64,000 nucleotides of DNA. Origin: CAZLXG01 sp964563585 (GTDB lineage: Bacteria > Bacteroidota > Bacteroidia > Flavobacteriales > Flavobacteriaceae). Made by a program: the position numbers and the translations under genes. Under the pieces are notes generated by a model, which was not told the origin of the DNA, did not search any database, and saw only the letters and a list, made by a program, of their open reading frames with translations. The stretch is from positions 1 through 64,000 of the forward strand of contig CAZLXG010000002.1 of the NCBI GenBank assembly GCA_964563585.1, written 5' to 3'. Below are positions 41,143-49,607 of the stretch, piece by piece (positions within the stretch are counted from its first letter, which is position 1; each line of letters opens with the position of its first letter).

Positions 41143-41847
41143 ATGGAAGAAATAATTAAAAAAAGAATTTTATTAGTAGAAGACGATCCTAATTTTGGAA
41201 CCGTGCTTAAAGATTATTTAATAATGAACGATTACGAAGTTGTACATGCCAAAAATGGAATGGAAGGTTTCGAAAAGTTCAAAAAAGACGATTTCGATTT
41301 ATGTATTTTAGATGTCATGATGCCATATAAAGATGGTTTTACACTAGCTAAAGAAATACGTGAAAAAACCACAGATGTACCTATTGTATTCTTAACTGCT
41401 AAAGCGATGAAAGAAGATGTTTTAAGAGGCTATAAAGTAGGAGCAGACGATTATTTAAATAAGCCGTTTGATAGTGAAGTGCTTTTAATGAAGTTAAAGG
41501 CTATTATTCAGCGTAAAGCCACTGAAACTATTTCGGATAGTAAACAATTTGAGTTTAAAATTGGAGGTTTCGATTTAAATTCAAAATTACGTTTCTTACG
41601 TTATAATGGCGGTGACCCAATTAAATTATCTCCAAAAGAATGTGAGTTATTACGTTTATTAGCATTACATGAAAACGATTTAATGCCTCGCGAATTAGCA
41701 CTTACTAAAATTTGGAGAGACGATAATTACTTTACATCACGTAGTATGGATGTTTATATTGCTAAATTGCGTAAGTATTTAAAATTAGATGATAAAGTAG
41801 AAATACTTAATATTCATGGTGAAGGATTTAGATTGGTAATTAACTAA
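41143..41847 (+). CDS. OmpR-family response regulator (RprY type)
   Basis: The 234-residue regulator has a receiver domain with Asp57 (CILDVMMPYKDG), the Thr and Lys of LTAKAMKEDVLRGY and KPFD, then a winged-helix DNA-binding domain (LSPKECELLRLLALHENDLM, RSMDVYIAKLRKYL). It is the partner of the kinase before it, and probably regulates its own operon through the GTTAA repeats. A perfect terminator follows. Confidence 0.95.
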   Translation: MEEIIKKRILLVEDDPNFGTVLKDYLIMNDYEVVHAKNGMEGFEKFKKDDFDLCILDVMMPYKDGFTLAKEIREKTTDVPIVFLTAKAMKEDVLRGYKVGADDYLNKPFDSEVLLMKLKAIIQRKATETISDSKQFEFKIGGFDLNSKLRFLRYNGGDPIKLSPKECELLRLLALHENDLMPRELALTKIWRDDNYFTSRSMDVYIAKLRKYLKLDDKVEILNIHGEGFRLVIN

Positions 41848-41864
41848 TCTTTACCATATAAAAC

Positions 41865-41896
41865 AAAAAAGCCAACTTTTAAAGTTGGCTTTTTTG
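41865..41896 (+). terminator. Terminator of the two-component operon
   Basis: AAAAAAGCCAACTTT (41865-41879) and AAAGTTGGCTTTTTT (41881-41895) form a perfect inverted repeat with the T run, 18 bases after the response-regulator stop. It is symmetric and could act for both strands. Confidence 0.9.
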
Positions 41897-41914
41897 TTTT
41901 ATATAAGTATTTAT

Positions 41915-42030
41915 GGAACTCTATAATAGTGAACTAATGTTAGAAATTTTTCCTAATACTTCTTTCGCATCTTCTAACGATTGATACTTAGTAGTTAAAC
42001 AGGTAACTTAGGTTGGTCTAATTCTCAGGT
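41915..42030 (-). pseudogene. Short 3' gene fragment next to repeat D
   Basis: The minus strand translates as LTTKYQSLEDAKEVLGKISN ISSLL then a stop, a short helical tail that reads like real coding sequence but has no start. It ends where repeat copy D (42032-42181) begins, so a gene may have been cut when the element arrived or by a deletion. Very short; could be chance. With the terminator and repeat D, this accounts for the 348-base gap. Confidence 0.25.
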
Positions 42031-42031
42031 C

Positions 42032-42181
42032 GCGTTAAGGATTGTAGTGGCATCCTTTTTAAAAAGTAAAGTGATACAAATTTTGTTTGGAACTAAAAAT
42101 TAACAGATTGCCACGTCGCTTGCTCCTCGCAATGACTTTTAAAAAGATATAACGGAAAGCCTGACCTGAAAGGTAACGCCC
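42032..42181 (-). repeat. Outer palindromic repeat with nested inner element, long copy D
   Basis: Read on the minus strand this 150-base copy begins GGGCGTTACCTTTCAGGTCA and ends CACTACAATCCTTAACGC, with GTCATTGCGAGGAGCA and GACGTGGCAATCTGT inside. It aligns end to end with copy C without large gaps. It lies just after the stop of the convergent esterase gene. Confidence 0.75.
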
Positions 42182-42195
42182 AAATTTATAATACA

Positions 42196-42855
42196 TTATT
42201 GTATTCTACTAGATAACCAATCTTTAAGCTCATGGAAATTTTGTGGAGCAACACCATGCCCTACAGGGAATTCTGAATACACATGTTTGATATTTAATTT
42301 GCTTAAAAACGGAGCGGTTTGTCGTGCCCAATCTACAGGAATCACTTGGTCTACATTGCCGTGAGAACAATAAAAATCTAAGTTAGAGTAGTCTTTTTGT
42401 TGAATATCTTCAGGTAGAATATCATGATTTATATAACCACTTAAAGCGATAATGTTTTTTACCTTTTCTGGATAGGTTAAAGCAACGGCATAACTTAAAA
42501 TAGTGCCTTGACTAAATCCTAAAAGTGTAATATTATCTTTATTTACAGGGTATGTTGCAATAGCTTCGTCAATAAAAGTGGCAATTAAATCTAGCGATTG
42601 TTTTGCTTGCTCATTATCATTCCACTTACCTTGTTCTTCATCAAAATTAATGGCATACCAAGCGTTTCCATACGGTTGCATTGGGTATGGTGCTTTTACT
42701 GAAATGATAAGAAGTTCTTCGGGTAATTCGCTAGCAAATGAAAACAAATCATTTTCGTCGCTACCATAACCATGCATCATAATTAATAAAGGTGCATTTT
42801 TAGCTAAAGTAGATTTGCGAATAATATGTTGTAAAGAGAGCGATGTGTTTACCAT
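42196..42855 (-). CDS. Alpha/beta hydrolase, phospholipase/carboxylesterase type
   Basis: The 219-residue protein belongs to the small esterase group near LysoPL/YpfH: the oxyanion region MMHGYGSDENDLF, nucleophile elbow GFSQGTILSYAVAL with Ser, acid-containing SHGNVDQVIPVDWA, and catalytic His in FPVGHGVAPQNFHELKDWL. It hydrolyses esters; substrate unknown. It overlaps the DUF4870 gene upstream by seven bases. Confidence 0.9.
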   Translation of the reverse strand: MVNTSLSLQHIIRKSTLAKNAPLLIMMHGYGSDENDLFSFASELPEELLIISVKAPYPMQPYGNAWYAINFDEEQGKWNDNEQAKQSLDLIATFIDEAIATYPVNKDNITLLGFSQGTILSYAVALTYPEKVKNIIALSGYINHDILPEDIQQKDYSNLDFYCSHGNVDQVIPVDWARQTAPFLSKLNIKHVYSEFPVGHGVAPQNFHELKDWLSSRIQ

Positions 42856-43187
42856 TTACCTAAACTGCTAAACCATTTTTGGAATAATTCTCCTAAAAGT
42901 GGTACGGTTTGAGCTTTCCCGCTTATGGCATTAATTAGTCCATAAATAAAAAGAACGCCAAAAAACATCCAAAATCCAAATGTAATAAACCAACTATTAA
43001 AAGGGCTAACAAGAATATATCCTACTAAAAAATAAGTAAGCCATAAACCTAACGATTGCCTAACATGAAAACTGGCGAATTCACTTTTTTTATCATTATT
43101 CATAAAATAGGCAATAATGGTTCCGATAATAGTTAGATAACTAATTATTGCTAAACCTTTGCCATCATCAACATCTTGCTGTGTCAT
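42849..43187 (-). CDS. DUF4870 small membrane protein
   Basis: The 112-residue protein has three or four hydrophobic helices and the DUF4870 pattern of ISYLTIIGTIIAYFMNNDKK followed by FHVRQSLGLWLTYFLVGYIL. Function unknown; it may report membrane or cytoplasm stress, but nothing shows this. Five bases separate it from the dihydroorotase-like gene. Confidence 0.85.
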   Translation of the reverse strand: MTQQDVDDGKGLAIISYLTIIGTIIAYFMNNDKKSEFASFHVRQSLGLWLTYFLVGYILVSPFNSWFITFGFWMFFGVLFIYGLINAISGKAQTVPLLGELFQKWFSSLGKW

Positions 43188-43192
43188 AACAA

Positions 43193-44446
43193 TTAATTTA
43201 AAGAAATTTTGTTGTTTGAAATAATCCCGTAGACTTTTCCTTTTAAAGCCTCATTTTCAAAAATAGCATTTTTCGATTTAGAAATAATGTCTTTCTTTGA
43301 AAAAGTATATTTTGTATCTGGGTTAAAAAGTGTGATATTTAGTTTATTGCCTTTATTGATTGAAAGTTGTTCTGCTCCAAATCTAGATTTCCCTTTGGTT
43401 AAAATATCTATCGTTTTCTTTATTGTAAAGATGGATTGCAATGCGCCAAAAGCACTTTCTAAACCAATAGTTCCGTATGCGGCATAATCAAATTCAATCT
43501 TTTTTTGCTCAATATCAATAGGGTTGTGGTCGCTAGTAATCATATCAATAGTTCCGTCTTTTACGCCTTCAATTAAAGCGTCTATATCGCTTTGCATACG
43601 TAATGGAGGCAACACTTTATAGTGTGTATTAAAGTCGGTTAAAACATCGTCGGTGAAATATAAATTATGAATAGCAACACTGCAACTAATATCTAGTTTT
43701 TTCTTTTTAGCTTCTCTAATTAAAGACACCGAAGTTGCTGTAGAAATTGTTGGAATATGTAGTTTTCCGCCTGTGTATTCTAATAAAAATAAATCGCGTG
43801 CTACTTGTAACTCTTCTGCTAGCGTAGGGTTTCCTTTTAAACCTAAAGTTGTACTTGTAATGTTTTCATTCATAACTCCATTTCCAGAAATTTTATTTTC
43901 TTGCGGAAATGAGCATACTAATCCATCAAAATTACTGGCGTATTGTAATGCGATTTTCATTAAATTAGGATTAGTAATTGGCTTCTTATAGTCGTAAAAT
44001 GCTACAGAGCCTGCATTTTTCATATCAAATAATTCTGCTAAATGCTCACCTTTGCTATTTGCAGTAAGTGCACCAATAGGCAGTAAAGTAACTACATTGT
44101 TTGCCGATTTTGAGTTGACAAAAGTAATATCAGAATTTGTGTCTATAATCGGATTTGTGTTCGAAGCCATCGCAACGGTAGTAAAACCCGAAGCTGCTGC
44201 TGTTTTTAATCCGTTTTTAATAGTATCACGTTCTTCAAAACCTGGTTCGCCAAAACAAACACTACTATCAAACCAGCCTTGTGAGATGTGAAGGTTGTCT
44301 AACTTAATTTCTTGATAGTTTTTTGGATTTTTAATGTTTTTTGCAATCTTTGAAATCACACCTTTTTCAATTAGTAAATCTTGAGTTTTGTTATGAAACT
44401 CGCTAGATGAATCTATAATTGTAGCAGATTTTATAAGTATGTTCAT
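43193..44446 (-). CDS. Dihydroorotase-like protein lacking the metal-site histidines
   Basis: The 417-residue protein is clearly of the dihydroorotase/PyrC family (GVMNENITSTTLGLKGNPTL, VARDLFLLEYTGG, LPPLRMQSDIDALIEG, ITSDHNPID). But the ligand histidines are gone: the DxHxH site reads D60-SSVC (Ser62, Cys64), the central AHCED-type His is Ser179, and the HIAH-type His is Thr233. Only the late Asp is kept. It should not be a normal zinc dihydroorotase. Non-catalytic PyrC-like partners of aspartate transcarbamoylase are known in other bacteria; a structural role is possible. Alternative: another chemistry. Confidence 0.85.
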   Translation of the reverse strand: MNILIKSATIIDSSSEFHNKTQDLLIEKGVISKIAKNIKNPKNYQEIKLDNLHISQGWFDSSVCFGEPGFEERDTIKNGLKTAAASGFTTVAMASNTNPIIDTNSDITFVNSKSANNVVTLLPIGALTANSKGEHLAELFDMKNAGSVAFYDYKKPITNPNLMKIALQYASNFDGLVCSFPQENKISGNGVMNENITSTTLGLKGNPTLAEELQVARDLFLLEYTGGKLHIPTISTATSVSLIREAKKKKLDISCSVAIHNLYFTDDVLTDFNTHYKVLPPLRMQSDIDALIEGVKDGTIDMITSDHNPIDIEQKKIEFDYAAYGTIGLESAFGALQSIFTIKKTIDILTKGKSRFGAEQLSINKGNKLNITLFNPDTKYTFSKKDIISKSKNAIFENEALKGKVYGIISNNKISLN

Positions 44447-46368
44447 TTAAAATATTTTAAGATGAGCATTTCAATAATCAATAATATTAGTGCAAAAATA
44501 ACAAACCATTTCCATAGCGCATTAACTTTTGTGTCACTTTTTATTGTATTGAAAATTTCGGTGATAGAATCACTTACGGTTATGTTGTTTAAGCTAGAAA
44601 GGTCTCTGTAAACTAAATTACTTTCATTTCTATTATAATTATAGCTTACATTTTTTATAGTTTCATTTTTATTATTAATAGAATAAATGCTTGCTATTGT
44701 TGGGTTTTCGGAAGTATTAACGACCACTTTGTTATTAAAATACTGCTGTTTAGGAATAATATTAACAGTATTGTTTACCAGTGATAAAATATCGTCTTGT
44801 TGTAATTGGGTGTCAACATCAAAGGTGTTTTCTTTTCCAATTGTGTAGTAAAGTTCTGGGATTTTAAAACTGAATTTACCAATATTATAAAGTGTAGGTA
44901 CAATTAACGGCGAGTTTTTAAAGTTTGAATTGCTATTATTTAAAGCTGAAGTAAATATAAATACATTGTAGTTTTGATATAAAAATCCTTTGCTATCTTC
45001 ATATTGTAAAACAGTAGATGCGTTATTTGAAACAAAATTATAAAAACTATTTACTTTTGGGTATTGAAAATTACTTACTTGTTTTTCAAATACATCGTTA
45101 CTATATAAAGGATGCGAATAATTAATAGTTGTAATGCGTTTTTCAATTTCTATTAAGTTATTTATACTTGCCCCGTAATTTGAAAGCAACACGTTATAAG
45201 ATTGCTGTGAAATATTTTTAGACGGAATGATAATAAGCGTGCCACCTTGATTAGTAAAAGCTTTTAAAGCTGAAGTTAATGCGTTAGGAATTGTTTTTAA
45301 TTCGTTTAAAATGATAAGATGCTGTTTGTTTAAAACATTATAATTCAATTGATTTGTAGCAGTTGATGAATAATTAAATTCTGTTTCTGAATAGATGCGT
45401 TTTAGAAATGAATCGTTAGCTTCATTTATTGAAAGTACATTAATTTTTGATGTATTATTAATATTGAAATACAAGCTATTATCAAACTGTAAATTAGCAT
45501 CGTCAATAACTAGTTTTCCGTTTATAATTTCATTTACAGGAAGCGAAAAAGTGGTTTCAATGTTGTCATCAATTGCTACTGAAGTTTTAGCAATTAAGTT
45601 GTCGTTATTGAATAATGACACAGGTAAATTATCAATAGAAATTCCGCTATTTTTTAACGCAACTGTTAGTTCAATTGATGCGGCTGTTGTGTTAGAAATA
45701 TAAGCGCTATCAATAGAAATATTATTGGTGTTTACAGGATTTAATTTAACAAAATGCAGATGTGAAAGTGAATCTGATTTTAATTTTAAATTTATTTCAT
45801 CTTGCTGAAAATCAGATATAAAAATAATATTATTTAAACTGTTAGTTTTGTTGTTTAAGAATGTATTGCTTTTTAATAATGCGGCTTGTGTTGTTAATTT
45901 ATTTGATGAATAGTCTAATTGTAGTAAGTCGTTTTTAATAGCCTTAATAGTGGTGTTTCTATAGCTACTATTATTTGTGAATAATGAGATGTTTTCGGTT
46001 TCCGATACATTGTTAATGATGTCTTGTACAGCACGTTTTAAAAGCTCTCCTTTATTACCTTTTATTTGCATGCTAAACGAATTATCTAAGTAAATAATCG
46101 TTTCTTTTTTTGCTTTAAAAGCATCCGTTTTCGAAGTAAAAGGTTGAGCGAATGCCAAAATTATAGCAGTAAGAAGAAGTAGTCTTGTACATAGAATCAA
46201 CCACTTTTTTATTTGCGAACTTTTACGTGTTTTTAGTGTTGCTTCTTTTAAAAAAGCCACATTTGTAAAAGCAACTTTTTTAAATTTACGAAGTTGAAAT
46301 AAGTGAATAATTATTGGAATAAGCAGTAAGGATAATGCGTAAAGAATTTCGGGGTGTTTAAACTGCAT
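44443..46368 (-). CDS. BatA-type membrane protein
   Basis: The 641-residue protein starts with the BatA N-terminal pattern PEILYALSLLLIPIIIHLFQ and FKKVAFTNVAFLKEAT, then a second helix (about 57-76), a degenerate von Willebrand-like region with IYLDNSFSMQIKG (MIDAS-like DxSxS) and FISDFQQ, and a C-terminal helix. BatA-family proteins are linked with aerotolerance operons, but this is a stand-alone copy next to the dihydroorotase-like gene, which it overlaps by four bases. Function unknown. Confidence 0.8.
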   Translation of the reverse strand: MQFKHPEILYALSLLLIPIIIHLFQLRKFKKVAFTNVAFLKEATLKTRKSSQIKKWLILCTRLLLLTAIILAFAQPFTSKTDAFKAKKETIIYLDNSFSMQIKGNKGELLKRAVQDIINNVSETENISLFTNNSSYRNTTIKAIKNDLLQLDYSSNKLTTQAALLKSNTFLNNKTNSLNNIIFISDFQQDEINLKLKSDSLSHLHFVKLNPVNTNNISIDSAYISNTTAASIELTVALKNSGISIDNLPVSLFNNDNLIAKTSVAIDDNIETTFSLPVNEIINGKLVIDDANLQFDNSLYFNINNTSKINVLSINEANDSFLKRIYSETEFNYSSTATNQLNYNVLNKQHLIILNELKTIPNALTSALKAFTNQGGTLIIIPSKNISQQSYNVLLSNYGASINNLIEIEKRITTINYSHPLYSNDVFEKQVSNFQYPKVNSFYNFVSNNASTVLQYEDSKGFLYQNYNVFIFTSALNNSNSNFKNSPLIVPTLYNIGKFSFKIPELYYTIGKENTFDVDTQLQQDDILSLVNNTVNIIPKQQYFNNKVVVNTSENPTIASIYSINNKNETIKNVSYNYNRNESNLVYRDLSSLNNITVSDSITEIFNTIKSDTKVNALWKWFVIFALILLIIEMLILKYFK

Positions 46369-46428
46369 TCCTTTTTAGATTTGTCAAATATAGAAAATGA
46401 AAATGGATTTATTAAATAGATAGCGAAT

Positions 46429-47436
46429 TTAACAAAAGAATATATAATCTTCTTTAGCTTTTAAACCTAATTCATTCATATAAACCTTTATTTCTTTTTG
46501 AGCCGTTTTATTAGCAACAGTAATAATACTCTGCGGATTTTTAATAGTTTTTAAGTGATTAAACGATTGTAATATTTTACCATAAATATCACGACCAATT
46601 TTATTTGGGTTATCGCAAATCCATTCAAATGGAATATTTTTATTAATAAGTGTTTTTGCTGATTTTTTACCTTTAGTTCCTGCTCCCCAAATAGTTAGGG
46701 TTTTATTTGTGTTGTAATCTAGCTCTAAAAAATACTTTAGTTTTAAATCTAAAAAATGATTCTCTGCATAATGTATATGTGTTCTTGATGTACGCAAACT
46801 ATAGTCTCTCCAGTTGTGTATTACTTCATCACAAGGAATACACTTAAAACCATGTTTATAAAACCGAAATGCTAAATCGTAATCTTCTGGATATGTGTTT
46901 GGGTTAAAGGCATCACAAGTAATTAAATCATTTCTATGAAGCATCCAACAAGGCGAAGGAATTACACATTCTTTATAAATTTCAGAATAGTTGTTTCCTT
47001 CTTTAGTTAAATCATTCAACCAAATCTCATAATTTTTATATCCATCCTTGATACCTTCTTCAGAAAAATAATTAACCAATCCAACTGCAACATGTTGTTT
47101 TCCGTAGTTTAAAAGGTTGTTTGCTAAAATTTCTAACTTATTTGGTAACATCACATCGTCACTATCCATTCTCGTAATAAATTCACCTTTACTATGTTTA
47201 AAAGCCAATTGTAAAGCATCTATAATACCGTTTCCAGAATTTTTAAAAAGTTTTATTCTATCATCTTTTTTAGAAAATTTTTCAACAATGGCATAACTAG
47301 AATCATCGGAATTATCATCAACAATCAGTAATTCCCAATTTATATACGTTTGATTTACAATAGAATTAAGGCATGCTTCAAGAAATGTTTCGGTGTTTTT
47401 AAAAGGCGTTAATATACTAATTAAGGAGTTTTGCAT
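46429..47436 (-). CDS. Family 2 glycosyltransferase
   Basis: The protein has the GT-A motifs ISILTPFKNTETFLEACLNS, ELLIVDDNSDDSSYAIVEKF and the metal-binding FITRMDSDDVMLPNKLEILA; the C-terminal part has a nucleotide-binding-like LTIWGAGTKGKKSAKTLINK, as in some sugar-modifying proteins. I prefer the start ATG 47436 (335 residues, MQNSLISIL) over 47451. It is probably for polysaccharide or glycan synthesis; acceptor unknown. Confidence 0.88.
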   Translation of the reverse strand: MQNSLISILTPFKNTETFLEACLNSIVNQTYINWELLIVDDNSDDSSYAIVEKFSKKDDRIKLFKNSGNGIIDALQLAFKHSKGEFITRMDSDDVMLPNKLEILANNLLNYGKQHVAVGLVNYFSEEGIKDGYKNYEIWLNDLTKEGNNYSEIYKECVIPSPCWMLHRNDLITCDAFNPNTYPEDYDLAFRFYKHGFKCIPCDEVIHNWRDYSLRTSRTHIHYAENHFLDLKLKYFLELDYNTNKTLTIWGAGTKGKKSAKTLINKNIPFEWICDNPNKIGRDIYGKILQSFNHLKTIKNPQSIITVANKTAQKEIKVYMNELGLKAKEDYIFFC

Positions 47437-47501
47437 GTGGCGAATATACATATCTATTCGTATTTTAACAGAATCTTAAGAAAGTGGACGTAACATAATA
47501 G

Positions 47502-47509
47502 TATTTTTG
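47502..47509 (+). promoter_or_regulatory. -7 box of the M61 peptidase gene
   Basis: TATTTTTG fits TAnnTTTG, 31 bases before the ATG. No -33 element is apparent. Confidence 0.4.
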
Positions 47510-47540
47510 GTGTCAATTAATAAACTTATATAGAAAACAA

Positions 47541-49433
47541 ATGAAAAACAAAACACTAACTGCATTATTTGCGGGTATATTATTGGCTAGTTGTGGCTCA
47601 ACAAAAACAGTAACTAACGATTTGGCAACAAGTTTGCCTATTGAAACTTCAATCAATTTAACAAAAGTAGTAGACGATAAAGCACCAGTAACTATAAATC
47701 CTGGGCGTTTTACGGTAGAAACTGTAACGTATCGTTTACCAAAAGTTGTTCAAGGAACATATTCTGTGAGTGATTTTGGAAAATATATCGATGATTTTAA
47801 AGCGATTGATTATAACGGAAATGAGTTAACAGTTACTAAAGTAGATACCAATACTTGGACGATTGCTAATGCAACGCAGTTAGATAAAGTTACATATTTG
47901 GTAAATGATACGTTTGATATTGAAACTAGTGGCGGAATAGGAGGCGAGCAACCGTTTTCTCCAGCAGGAACTAATATTGAACCAGGAAATTATGTGTTAA
48001 ACTTACACGGTTTTATTGGGTATTTTGATTCACTTAAAAACAATCAATATAAATTAGCTGTTACAGCAGCTTCAGACCTTGTGCGTACATCTGCTTTACA
48101 AAATGTAGGTTCAAAAACGAGTGACGATGGTAAAATCACTACGTCTAGTTATTTTGCACCAAGATATTTTGATATTACCGATAACCCAATGATGTACGGA
48201 GACCTTGAAGTTGAAGAATTTCAAATAGGTGATATTAAAATTGTATTAAGCGTTTTTTCTCCAAACAAAACACATTCTGCAAAGTCTTTAAAAGAGACAA
48301 TGTTTAAAATGATGGAAGCACAAAAAACTTATTTAGGCGATGTAAATTCAACGGCGCGTTACGATATTTACGTGTATTTATCAGAAGGTAAAGAAACTTC
48401 TCCAAAAGGTTTCGGTGCTTTAGAGCATCATACTTCAACTGTAGTTGTTATGCCAGAAGCAATGCCAGAAGCAGCATTAGCAAAAAGCATGATTGATATC
48501 GTTTCTCACGAGTTTTTTCATATCGTAACACCTTTAGGAGTGCACTCAGGAGATGTGCATTATTTTGATTATAACAATCCAACATTTTCAAAGCATTTAT
48601 GGATGTATGAAGGTGTAACCGAATATTTTGCAAGCTTATTTCAAGTAGATCAAGGCTTAGTAGATGAAGCGGCATTTTACAGTAAAATGATGAGTAAAAT
48701 TCAGTCGTCTTTAGGAATGAATGATACCATGAGTTTTACCGAAATGAGTGAAAATGTTTTAGACGAACCTTATGCGGCACAATACGTTAATGTATACCAA
48801 AAAGGCGCTTTAATAGGTATGTGTATCGATATTTTAATGCGAAAAGAAAGTAATGGAAATAGAGGTATCTTATCTTTAATGAAAGAATTATCAAATAAAT
48901 ATGGAAAAAACAAACCGTTTGATGATGATAAAATTATTGATGAAATAGTTGCGATGACGTATCCATCTTTAAGAACGTTCTTTGATGCACACGTAATAGG
49001 AACTACTCCAATAAATTATAATGAATTTTTCGTAAAAGTTGGTTTAGAGATAGGCGAGAGCAAAGTAGAAACTAATTATATTCAAAATGCAGGCACATTA
49101 ATAGTAGGAGCAGACCCAGAAAAAGGAAATATCTTTTTCAATAATTTAGTTACCGAAAATAGTTTCTGGAATGAGCAAGGAGTAAAACCAAACGATACTA
49201 TTAAATCTATCGATGGAACAGCAGTTACTATGCAGAATGCAAATCAAATATTTCAACAAGTATTTATGTGGCAACCCGGACAAGATGTAGAAGTTAAGCT
49301 AGAAAGAGACGGCAAAGAAGTTGTTATTAAAACTACAACTACGCAATCTTACACAACTGGTAAAGGTTTACAAGAAATGGCAGATGCAACCGATGCTCAA
49401 AAAGCATTACGTTCGGCATGGTTAAAAGGCTAA
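47541..49433 (+). CDS. M61-family metallopeptidase lipoprotein with PDZ domain
   Basis: The 630-residue lipoprotein (lipobox LLASC, Cys18) resembles glycyl-aminopeptidase M61 enzymes. The zinc site is complete: His323-Glu324-x-x-His327 in VSHEFFHIVTPL, with a third ligand Glu357 in WMYEGVTEYFASL. A beta-sandwich N-terminal part precedes it and a PDZ-like domain follows (about 530-610, VKPNDTIKSIDGTAVTMQN). It is probably an envelope-facing peptidase. Single gene with its own terminator. Confidence 0.88.
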   Translation: MKNKTLTALFAGILLASCGSTKTVTNDLATSLPIETSINLTKVVDDKAPVTINPGRFTVETVTYRLPKVVQGTYSVSDFGKYIDDFKAIDYNGNELTVTKVDTNTWTIANATQLDKVTYLVNDTFDIETSGGIGGEQPFSPAGTNIEPGNYVLNLHGFIGYFDSLKNNQYKLAVTAASDLVRTSALQNVGSKTSDDGKITTSSYFAPRYFDITDNPMMYGDLEVEEFQIGDIKIVLSVFSPNKTHSAKSLKETMFKMMEAQKTYLGDVNSTARYDIYVYLSEGKETSPKGFGALEHHTSTVVVMPEAMPEAALAKSMIDIVSHEFFHIVTPLGVHSGDVHYFDYNNPTFSKHLWMYEGVTEYFASLFQVDQGLVDEAAFYSKMMSKIQSSLGMNDTMSFTEMSENVLDEPYAAQYVNVYQKGALIGMCIDILMRKESNGNRGILSLMKELSNKYGKNKPFDDDKIIDEIVAMTYPSLRTFFDAHVIGTTPINYNEFFVKVGLEIGESKVETNYIQNAGTLIVGADPEKGNIFFNNLVTENSFWNEQGVKPNDTIKSIDGTAVTMQNANQIFQQVFMWQPGQDVEVKLERDGKEVVIKTTTTQSYTTGKGLQEMADATDAQKALRSAWLKG

Positions 49434-49460
49434 TAGAACACCAATTTTAGAATTTTTAAT

Positions 49461-49499
49461 AACGATTGATGAACATAGAAGTTTGTCAATCGTTTTTTA
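49461..49499 (+). terminator. Terminator of the M61 peptidase gene
   Basis: AACGATTGA (49461-49469) pairs with TCAATCGTT (49486-49494) and leads into TTTTTATT. Confidence 0.7.
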
Positions 49500-49607
49500 T
49501 TAAAAGTATTGTTTTATTTCCTGAATTTTCGATTACTTCTGTTTTTCACTTATAGAATTTAGTTTTCAAATGTAACTAATCTTTTATATTTTAATTATAA
49601 GTGTATT

